The translations under genes and the position numbers were made by a program. DNA of 64,000 nucleotides from Ovis canadensis (taxonomy: Eukaryota; Chordata; Mammalia; Artiodactyla; Bovidae), in contig NC_091251.1 in the NCBI RefSeq assembly GCF_042477335.2, positions 33,930,501 through 33,994,500 of the forward strand, read 5' to 3'. The notes beneath the pieces were generated by a model. It saw only the letters and a list, made by a program, of their open reading frames with translations. It was not told where the DNA came from and ran no database searches. Position 1 is the first letter of the stretch. Each line of letters starts with the position of its first letter. Shown in pieces: positions 11,701 to 20,800 of the stretch.

Positions 11701-14700
11701 TCGAGCGTTGGATCATCAAGTATTCTCCAGCTTAGATGTAGTGGTGTTCCTGGTGGGCCACAACTTCCAAATGGTGGTTTTAAGTACCTACCCATGCAGG
11801 CACTTCCTCACAGCCACTCAGCTGTGTCTTGAGATGAACCTGTTGGGTAGCAGCAATCAAAATTCACCCGGCAGCAATCAAAAAGGATTTATATCTAAAT
11901 TATAGATTCAGTTCTAAAGCAGTCATTTTGATACTTTTTTAAAAAAGCAGCAAAATCTTTTCTGGAATTATATCCAACTCCCCAAATATAAAAAGTACAA
12001 AATCAGATACCCTGGTTTCCCCCATTAGAATTAGGACTCTGCAATAACAGATTGGATACAGTAATTTAAAATATTCCATCTTTGCCTCACTTCCCCTGTT
12101 GCCTAGGAGGAGCATTACTTTATTTCAGAATCATCCCATGATGCTGAAGCAATGATAAAAACTCTAATTTATTGAGCCTTTAGTATAGGCATAATGTCAG
12201 TTGCATTTTTTTAGTCATAACCTTGCAGGTAGATGCTGTTATCACCTTTTATTCTGATGGGAAACTAAGGCTTCAGCAAGCACTCTCGGGAGTGGTGAAG
12301 CTGTGATTCATCTCAGATTTGTCTCTCCCTAGACCTCTACCTCTAACAGCTCTAGGCCCCGCCTATACAACACCTAGCACACAGTAGGTGCTCTGTAAAA
12401 ACATATGTAACTTTACATACGCTCAACATTATCTTCAGTTTTTACACATGAGGAAACTGAGGTGCCTGTAAGTTCAGACAGAACTGGGATTCAAACTTCC
12501 TATGTAATGCTGGCCTTAATCACATTCATATCCACTATGCCATGCTGCCTCCACTTACCCTCTGAAGGTTCTCAAACTGTATTGCATTCAAGGTCTGCAT
12601 GGCCTTCAATTTGTTAAGATTTTCTTGTTAAAAGGGAATGGTGACATGCATTAGAATGCTGCCAAATTTTTCTGTTCATCATATAAAATTTCCGATATTA
12701 CACTGCTCTATCTGTAACTTTTACATAGGCATGCTGTCCTCTCCGTAATGTGTTAGAGGGACTATTTGTAAACTCAGATGGGAGTCCTTGAAAAGTAAAG
12801 GGTGACAGATAATGTTAGTCTCTAATGCCCACACAGGGAGCATTTAACAGGGAATTGAGTTAAAACTCCATCACCAGGAAGTCCCTGGTGGCCCAGTGGT
12901 TAGTACTCAGCACTTCCAATGCAGGGGCATGGGCTCAATCCCTGGTTGAGGAACTAAGATCCCCACAAGCCACGTGGCAAAAAAAAAAAAAAAAAAAAGT
13001 CAAACTGGGGCCCAGAATTATTCTGGGAAATAGCTTGGGCAGGTTTCCAGGAATAAAGCACAGTCAGAGGCTTTCTCTTCAGTCCCCACACCCATGTTGA
13101 GCCTGGGAGCCCTGGTGCCACTGGGTAGCTTGCAGGACCTGGTTACAGTTTATAATGAGCCTGCCCACCTGGTTCCAAGAAGAAAAGCTGGACTGAAGAG
13201 ATAAGAGCTGCAGGCCTCCCGCCCTGTGTGGAGGCGGCTGTTAAGGTCTGAGGGAGCTCTCTAGGCTTCCTGGAGAGAGACAGCAGTTGGAAGAGACAAA
13301 GGCTGGGAAAAAGGGGAATAACCTTTGTTCTGCGGAAGTCTTGGGGAAGGAAACATTCACCTCCCTCTACCCTCTCCGGATCAAAACCAAGGGGAACTCC
13401 ATTCATCCCAGATCACTGACCCATCTCATCCTAATGAGACTTAGAAAAAAATTAAACTCAGTCACCTTCCCGCAACACTCCACCACCAAGAAAAGAAGAA
13501 AAGAAAAGGGAGCTGGGTAGAGGGACAGTGCTGTTCTACCTTCTGTACCTTCTAGATTCTCACACATTGTATTCCTAATCTTTCCACATTTTAGAGATAA
13601 TCTAGAGATAACTCAAGAAATAATCTGTTAGGAGCTAAAGTGTTCTGAGATTACATACATCTCTTTGGGTTTTCTAGGTGAATCTTCATTCTGTCACTCT
13701 TGTTGCATGAACTTAGAGGGTGAAGTGAATTTGAAGGGGAAAGATAAAGGCTCTAAGGATGTTTTCCTTTTTTTTAACCTCAGAAGTCAGGTTATCATCT
13801 TGGTGACAACACTCACTATTTTTGTGCCTTGGAATAATTTAACTTCTCTGGACTTTGGTTTTTTCATACCTATAGGGGGAATTATAGCAGGCTCTGATGA
13901 TTTATAAGGTTATGAAAATTAAATGAGAAATTGTTAAACACTTTAAAAGCAATCCAGTACAGTACACATAGAAAATTGTTTTTGGAGCCCAACGTTTTGT
14001 TTGGTAGAAATTGAGCAATGGCCTGAAAGGGGAACCCCAGTGATCGAGCTGTTTCTCTTCTTATTACAGCTATCTCTGAAGGGCACAAATCAGAAAGCAC
14101 CATGCCTCCTAATAAAGAGGCCAGCAGCCTTAATAGCTCCCCTGCGGGCCTCATCTGCCTCCCTCCAATCTCTGAGGAACTACAGCTTGTGTGGACCCAA
14201 GCAGCCCAGACCAGTGAGCTGGACAGCAATGAACACTTGCTCCAAACCTTCAGCTACTTCCCCTACCCCAGTTTAGCAGATATTGCCCTTCTTTGCCTGC
14301 GCTATGGGCTGCAGATGGAGAAAGTCAAGACTTGGTTCATGGCCCAGCGCCTTCGCTGTGGCATTAGCTGGTCATCTGAAGAAATTGAAGAGACTCGAGC
14401 CCGAGTAGTCTACCATCGGGACCAACTCCATTTCAAATCCCTTCTCTCTTTTACTCATCATGCAGGGCGGCCCCCAGAGGAAGTGCCTCCTTCTCCTGTG
14501 CCACCTCCGGAACAAGTTGGTCTTGGAATAGTGCCCCTGACTCTTAGCGAGCCCACCCAGATGAAAGGATTGAAGGTAGAGCCTGAGGAGCCACTGAATC
14601 ACCAGAAAGCAAAGGAGACCCTGATGGTACCTGGCAGTGGAGCATTCCCCCATCAATCGCAATTTTGGCAGGATCATCAATGCAGTGGCCTCTCCAAGGA

Positions 14701-15652
14701 GCAGGCAGGCAGGTGTCCCGACCAGTCACACAGCCTAGGTACTGCCTCCTGGAACCATGCCACAGCTGTCCACCAGCCCCATGCTCGGGATAAGCCCAAA
14801 TCCATCTCATTACTTGCCAGTAGTTGTAAGAAGGAGTCAGCATCTAATGTGACTCCTCCTTCCTCTACCTCTTCTTCCTCTTTCCAGGGACTGGCTAATG
14901 GAGCTCCTGCCACCTCTAAGTCCCTCCAGCCACTGGGCTGTGCCCCACAACCACTGTCACCCAATGAACAGGCACTACCCCCACAGCTGGAGCCAGCTTG
15001 GCCCCAGGGGCTAAGGCATAACTCAGCATCAGGTAGGGTTGGCCCTGCAGAGTATCTTTCCCCAGACATGCAACGCCAGCGAAAGACCAAGCGCAAAACC
15101 AAAGAGCAGTTGGCTATCCTCAAATCGTTTTTTCTACAGTGCCAATGGGCACGGCGTGAGGATTACCATAAATTAGAGCAGATCACTGGTTTACCTCGGC
15201 CTGAGATTATTCAGTGGTTTGGTGACACACGCTATGCCTTGAAGCATGGGCAACTAAAATGGTTTCGGGACAATGCAGTACCTGGTGCCCCTAGCTTCCA
15301 GGATCCAGCAATTCCTACACCACCACCTTCAACCCGCTCCTTGAATGAATGGGCTGAGACACCACCTCTGCCAAATCCCCCGCCCCCACCGGATATACGA
15401 CCCTTGGAGAGGTACTGGGCAACCCACCAACAGCTCCGGGAAAGTGATATCCCTCAACTGAGTCAGGCATCAAGGCTTAGCACCCAGCAGGTACTGGATT
15501 GGTTTGACTCTCGATTACCTGAGCCAGCTGAAGTGGTGGTCTGTCTAGATGAAGAGGAGGAAGAGGAAGAGGAGGAACTGCCAGAAGATGATGAAGAGGA
15601 GGAGGAGGAGGACGATGACGACGATGATGATGATGTGATCATCCAGGACTGA
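8751..15652 (+). CDS. HOMEZ: Homeobox and leucine zipper protein Homez (two coding exons)
   Basis: The CDS is join(8751..8790, 14070..15652), 540 codons plus stop. Homez is a vertebrate nuclear protein with atypical homeodomains and leucine-zipper-like segments, thought to act as a DNA-binding regulator. The start at 8751 is chosen because MVRGWEPPPGLDC, spliced with a phase-1 junction (G|CT = Ala) to ISEGHKSEST, gives the N-terminus known from mammalian Homez. The ATG at 14102 is an internal Met (residue 25). Homeodomain-like segments lie at about residues 54-110, 349-407 and 455-498, and an Asp/Glu-only tail at about 507-536. Human Homez is about 550 aa, so this copy is near full length. 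No frameshift or stop is seen. It converges on RNF212B. Confidence 0.95.
10771..10895 (-). mobile_element. CHR-type tRNA-derived SINE, antisense
   Basis: The antisense 'ggaccaccaggaaattccc' head and 'gggatcttaagtctcctgac' body are typical of cetartiodactyl tRNA-derived SINEs. A 12-bp duplication, cctaggctcaag, flanks it at 10759-10770 and 10896-10907. Confidence 0.88.
12165..12330 (-). repeat. MIR SINE relic, antisense
   Basis: It reads 'aatttattgagcctttagta', then 'cataaccttgcaggtagatg', then 'gatgggaaactaaggcttca', the order of an antisense MIR. Heavily diverged. Confidence 0.6.
12368..12555. repeat. Two adjoining MIR fragments in opposite orientation
   Basis: 'acctagcacacagtaggtgc' at the left is the sense 3' end of a MIR. 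From about 12425, 'acatgaggaaactgaggtgc' through 'actgggattcaaac' to 'ctatgccatgctgcc' is antisense MIR. Confidence 0.6.
12877..12998 (+). mobile_element. CHR-type tRNA-derived SINE
   Basis: A 'ggaagtccctggtggcccag' head and 'tcaatccctggttgaggaac' B-box-like segment end in an uninterrupted 20-A tail at 12979-12998. The long pure tail points to a fairly recent insertion. Confidence 0.88.
13820..13960 (+). repeat. MIR SINE relic
   Basis: 'aatttaacttctctggactt' followed by 'ttcatacctataggggg' and 'tgaaaattaaatgagaaatt' matches a diverged sense MIR, close to the HOMEZ exon 2 acceptor. Confidence 0.6.
14070..15652 (+). CDS. HOMEZ: HOMEZ coding exon 2 (homeodomains and acidic tail)
   Basis: The exon holds all recognisable domains. 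Homeodomain 1 ends in helix 3 WFMAQR (residues 102-107). Homeodomain 2 opens with a basic arm (RQRKTKRKTK, from residue 349) and carries WFGDTR at 396-401. Homeodomain 3 ends DWFDSR at about 490-495. The usual WFQNRR of classical homeodomains is changed in all three, as expected for this family. A Ser/Pro-rich linker fills residues about 120-345. The C-terminus is a gag/gat codon tract of Glu then Asp, ending VIIQD. An antisense open frame across the same bases is a composition artefact. Confidence 0.95.
15550..15634 (+). repeat. HOMEZ: Glu/Asp triplet tract in HOMEZ
   Basis: GAA/GAG then GAC/GAT codons run nearly uninterrupted apart from a short Leu-Pro break. Such in-frame triplet tracts vary in length by replication slippage. 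I recall the human tail as slightly longer. Confidence 0.8.
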
Positions 15653-16760
15653 GTGGGAGGCTGGGGGAGGGGAGGTCTGTTACTAAAAGACAAACCAACT
15701 TAGTTAACTGTTTAAACAAAGAAACCACATTATTTTCTTTTTAACTTACCTTGTGGCAAAGAACTGAAAAACTTTGTGTTCTTGAGGGTGGGGGACAGGG
15801 ATATAGTAAGGGTAGACCCGGGAGGATGACCATGGAGTACAAAACGAGGTGGGGATCAGACGGGCAGAAATCTAGGCCTCCAATCTCACTGAGGGGCTTG
15901 CTATGGGTCTGGGAAAAGGCTCATGCTCTTTTCATATCCCTGTTCTTTCACCTTACTATTCTACAGAGAGGCTAGGCTTTGGCCCACGGCCATGGAGTTC
16001 TGTAAAGGAGGAGGAAAGTTTCTAATACGACCCCAGTCCCAGCATTTTCCCCAAATATAAGGCTGCCTTGCACCTCATTTCTCTCTGAACACAAGTTCAT
16101 GCATTAATGCAGCTAAGAATCTCAGTTATGTCCCAGTCAATCGCAAATACTTCCTCTCCTCATACCAGCTTGATTTTCTGTGTTTTCCTGCTGCTTTTTG
16201 AATCTCACAGGGAGCAGAATGTTTTCATTTCTGATACTGGGACCACTATGCCTTGTACCTTTCCAAAAATCCCCATTCTGTTCACTGTTTGTCTCAGGGT
16301 AAATCTTCCCCCCGGAGCTTGTGAAAAAGTTTAATAATTGGGTGGAGAATAATTTAGACTGGATATTTATTGGAGGGAATTAGGGGAGATGTCCTTTTAA
16401 AAAAGTAGAATTATAGATTACCGAGGAGTAAAGGAGAGGGAATGGTGTCTGCTGTTCGGGAGGACAGTCCAGATAGATTCCAGGTTTGGTTTTACAAACC
16501 TGACACTCCCACCTGCCTAGTTTGACAGAAACTGATTTTTTAATCTTTTTGGTGTTGGTCTGTGTCCACAAAAGAGACTTTACCCCGTTTATAATATCTG
16601 TCTTGAGGACAGAAGTCCTTATGTTTTAGAGTGGTTTTCATCAGTTGGGGTCAGATATAAAGATATCAGTGGGTTAACCATCTAGAAATAAAAGAGTGGA
16701 AGCCCCAAATTGCTAGACTAATAATAAAAAGGCCAAAAATAAAATTGTTTCTCTCTCCAC
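15653..16760 (+). other. HOMEZ: HOMEZ 3' untranslated region (extent inferred)
   Basis: No coding signal follows the stop. The end is placed by three clustered AATAAA hexamers at 16687-16692, 16723-16728 and 16738-16743, followed by a T-rich stretch. A longer or shorter UTR using another site is possible. Confidence 0.5.
16687..16743 (+). terminator. HOMEZ: Candidate HOMEZ poly(A) signals
   Basis: Three AATAAA hexamers lie within 57 bp, and the T/C-rich segment 'tgtttctctctccactttg' lies just downstream. Confidence 0.45.
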
Positions 16761-16826
16761 TTTGCCATTTCTCTGGTTTAAAGATTAATGGAACCAAATT
16801 CATCCACTTTCTGATTTAGTATACTT

Positions 16827-16832
16827 TTTATT
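16827..16832 (-). terminator. RNF212B: Candidate RNF212B poly(A) signal
   Basis: TTTATT on the + strand reads AATAAA on the - strand, about 960 nt past the RNF212B stop codon. It would place the RNF212B 3' end within about 100 bp of the HOMEZ 3' end. Other signals in this AT-rich stretch cannot be excluded. Confidence 0.35.
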
Positions 16833-17789
16833 TTCAAAGCAGCAGGATATACTGAGGTAAAGTAAATGAACAAAACTTGAAATAGATCAGTACCTATTAA
16901 TAGGCAGATTGCTTTCCACACCTGCTATAGCTTAGGTTCTCTCTCAGAAGAGGGGGAGTCTAGAAATGCCTTTAAAAATAAGCTCAGTTTCAGAAAACAT
17001 AATAGGATCCTATTCAGCTACCATGTCATTCCTAAGACCTAATTTATCTCTAGCGGATGCTCTCTTCAGTTTTCCAGTATTTTCACTTAAGGTATACCTG
17101 CCTATGGTCCACCCATTTAATTCCTCATTTCTACCCCTTACTACCCAAAGAAGAATAAATGTTTGATCTCAGTGGTAATGTTCTTTGCTTATCCCACCAT
17201 TTGAGAGTTTACGACATCAACAGAGTTACAGTAGCAGTAAAAGGGCATCCTCTTTGTTTCATTATCTGTATACTTTAGTAGGGCTTCAAGCCTGTGTTTC
17301 CAACTGTTACGAAACAGAAAGGAAAATCAACATATTTAACAGTATCTAGGTACAGAGGAAACAATAGGGAAATAGAAAAATTATAATAGGACAAGGAACA
17401 GAGTTACTGCTTGTTAACTGACAATGGGAGAATATACACAAAGCTAAAAAGTGAAATCCATAAATAAAACATGGTTAATAAGTATATCACCCCACACCAC
17501 CCCCCAATGATGCCAAGAATTCTTTTTATAACCTTTGTTTCAAGTTGCAGGAAACAAGGGAGCTATCTGTATCCTGTGGGAGAGATAGTAAACATCTTCC
17601 TGAAGGACTGACCTGATCACTTTCATAGGAAGTAATACAGCGGTATAGGGTCAAGATTGAAAGACAGAAAGTACACAATGAAACGAGCGTAGGCAGGGGT
17701 ACATTTTCCAAGGGCATCACACCTAAGTGAGTATGAGATGCCTCTGTCCATACTTCAGCAGTATGCATAGGTGAGACCTTGAAGGTGGT
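16833..17789 (-). other. RNF212B: RNF212B 3' untranslated region (extent inferred)
   Basis: Unique AT-rich sequence follows the stop codon at 17790-17792 with no repeat I recognise. An 80-codon open frame here has no recognisable homology and is not supported as a gene. Confidence 0.4.
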
Positions 17790-17855
17790 CTATCCGGGAG
17801 TGTTCCATGCTTCTCTCCCTCTGGCTAATCCCATCTGCCTCTGTTGGTAGAGATT
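17790..17855 (-). CDS. RNF212B: RNF212B terminal coding exon
   Basis: It encodes [20 protein letters not shown], then Gly and TAG. The acceptor 'ccttcctgtcctgtgctgcag' is a strong polypyrimidine/AG site. The QMGL..GREAW stretch matches the end of mammalian RNF212B as I remember it, which fixes phase 0. Confidence 0.82.
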   Translation of the reverse strand, partial: NLYQQRQMGLARGREAWNTPG

Positions 17856-20800
17856 CTGCAGCACAGGACAGGAAGGCAGTTAAGGGCGTTTATAATCAAA
17901 AAGGGCAAGTAAGGCCCTTTTCAGTCATTATATGAAGTTTAGCATGACAGTAAACCATTGCTGTTGCTTCCCCATAGTTTTTTCCATTGCAAGAAAACTT
18001 GTAAGATTTGATACAACCAGTGCGACAAAGGCTATGTTGCTACTCATGAAACTGGAATGTTTCAGTTGGTTTATAGTGATAAGGCAGAATATTTCTAAAA
18101 TCAAACCAGGGAAACCTGGAACATGACTACCATACCCAGAGGCCATTACCAGGGAGGGAGAATTATGTCTCTGGGTAAGTGGTACTTTCTTCAATAACTC
18201 TTAATACAAAAACAGTAATATAATGAATTCACATGTACCCATCACCCAACTTCAACAGTTAACTCATGGCTAATTTTCTTTGCTTTCTGCTCCCTCACAC
18301 TGCCCTGCTCCACTAGATGAAGCTAAAGCAAAAGTAGGACAATCATGTAACGTTCTATCCATAAATGTTTTAGTATGCATCTCCAAAAGATAGACTTATT
18401 TTTTTAAGACAGACTTTAAAAGAACAACCACAATAGCATCATGCCTACCAAAAAAACCCATTAAAAGCTCTTTAATCAAATGTCCACTAAATATTCAGTT
18501 TTCCTCAACTGCCTCATAAATGGTTTTATACAGTGTACTTCGATCAAGGTCCAAATGAACATTTAGTTGCAGATGGTTTATATGTCTCAAGTCTTTTTTT
18601 CACCTGTGGGTTAATCCCTCCATTTACAAGGATCTTAGAGGGGCTTCCCTGGTGGGTCAGCAGTAAAGAATCTGCCTGCAAGGCAGGAGCCACAGGAGAC
18701 GTGGGTTCGATCCCTGGGTCAGGAAGATACCCTGGAGGACGGCATGGCAACCCACTCCAGTATTCCTGCCTTGGGAATCCAATGGACAGAGGAGCCTGGC
18801 AGGCTCTCAGTTCGTAGGGTCATAAAGAATCCAGCACAACTGAAGCTACTTAGCATGCACACACACAGAGGGATGTTATTTCCCCCAGTGTTGCCTTTTA
18901 AGGAGTGACTCTAATTTCTTGCTGATAAAAATAAAGGGCATTTTGAAGTCTGACAGCAAAATATTTACCTACCTTAGTAGGTCACCAGGAGCTTGGTCTA
19001 AATATTCTCAAAAACCCAAGACTTAAACTTATAAGAGAGCTCCTTACAAACCTTTCTTCTTGTTCCCGTGCCCTTTTCCTCTTGTTTTCTGAATCAGAAT
19101 CATAGTTTCATAAATTTACAAAACATTATTCTAGTTCTCTCTGGAGAAATGAAAATGGCTTTCCCTAGTTCATTCAGTACCTCTAGCCGAAAGATATATT
19201 CCATTGAAAATCTTTATCTGTGAAACTTTGGGGAATGTTACTTGTATTAGCATACTTATTAGGTTCACCGTGGCCAAGACCTCTCAGTTTAAAGCCTTGC
19301 AGTAAGGAATCCACCTGACAATGCTGGAGACAAAGGTTGGATCCCTGGCTCAGGAAGATCCCCTGGAGAAGGAAATGGCAACCCACTCCAGTGTTCTTAC
19401 CTGGGAAATCCCATGGACAGAGGAGCCTGGCAGTCTACAGTTCATGGGGTTGCAAAGAGTCAAACATGACTTAGTGACTAAACAACAACAACTGTGTGAC
19501 CTAATTTTTAAACCCCAAACCAGGAGGCTAATCTGACAGTAGATTAGAATCTTTGAAACTAAGACCACTCTGAAAAATTACCACACTTGAAATCCACCTC
19601 CCTCTTCACTGGTTACATTTTATCACCTTAACAAGACACCAGAATGAGGCATTTATTGTGCAGGCCTAACTGAGGCTTGCATGTGCGGAGACATTAGACT
19701 AGCTCACCTGTAGGACTGGTAGCTGGAAACCAGGAAGGCTCCCCAGTGTAGTTCTGTTCTGCCTCTGACCTTAAGGATGGAATGGGATGATGAAAGATAA
19801 CTTCCTGGGATATTTCCTCAGTATTGTTATTTATTGATCAGGTTAAATAAGTAGTTCTTAATCTGTAGTATACTACTCAGAAGAGAAAAGGCTGTTAGCT
19901 AAGTAACTCAAGAGGTGACTTATAAGGTCCATTATTTTCGTTTGAGGATGGGGTATTGACATGGAGTTCTGAGATTTGAATTTAACTATGAATAGAAAGA
20001 CGTAAAGACAATATCAAGATTTTGGTGAGCTAAGGAAAATGATAGACCCTTATCACAAGGACTGGTAGCAAAAGTATGTTGGAAAACATGAGGAGAAAAA
20101 AGATGCTGGTTTATCATTTTCATTGAGCACTGAGCTCCCAACAGTGTTCCAACAGAGGGATCTCAAAAGCAACAGACAAAAACAAACAAACAAAAAAGAA
20201 CAGTTTAATATTACAAGCCAATCTTCTGGTTAAATATTACAGCAGACCTGTATAAGGGATGAGTGAAAATTAGGCACAATCCAAAGCCTACCTTCACAAT
20301 CCAAAGTGAAGGAAATGGTGTTAAGAAAATTAAGGAGTACAACTTGAGACAATGCTTTTCCAGGGTCTAGAATAGCACGTAAAAAAAACAATCTCAACTT
20401 CTTTTCACCTTGAAATCGTTATTTCAGTATATATGTCAATAGTTGAAGCGCTACTTCTTTAGGAATGTTAAATTAACTTACCTGAATTATTAGGGGTGAA
20501 GACTCTTGTGTGACCTGAATCCCCACTATTTAGAGACGGTCTGAAAGAAAAGACTCCCTGTCCAGAGGAGGCAGATGAAGCTCTAAAGAGGGGAAACAAG
20601 AGCATCAGCAGAAAAAAGGAAAAGTTAAAGTAAAAAGCATGTGTAAAGGAAGAGCCTATACATTTAAGCCATAGAGGAAATAAATCCCCTACTTGCAACT
20701 GAGAATACAATTAAATAATTTAGATGTGCATTAGACACAGTACTATTCAATCTTCTCTTTTGTTTCCAAGGTTGATTATAAATTTCAGTAGTACAGGTAA

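Larger units (their letters stand above)
8791..14069 (+). other. HOMEZ: HOMEZ intron 1
   Basis: The intron begins GTGAGT and ends with a pyrimidine-rich acceptor, 'tttctcttcttattacag'. It contains one antisense and one sense CHR-type SINE and several MIR relics, listed separately. The rest is unique, and I saw no further coding exon or RNA gene. Confidence 0.85.

Noticed and set aside
14102-14104. ATG at 14102 as the HOMEZ start
   Set aside because: The conserved N-terminus is supplied by the exon at 8751-8790, and codons 15-24 precede this Met in the same exon.
14677-15123. 148-codon - strand frame inside HOMEZ exon 2
   Set aside because: Shadow of the real + strand frame; no homology recognised and Ser/Gly-rich as expected from antisense of this exon.
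18641-18720. tRNA-like box A/box B segments here and in other Bov-tA/CHR elements
   Set aside because: They are tRNA-derived SINE heads joined to SINE bodies. None forms an intact tRNA.
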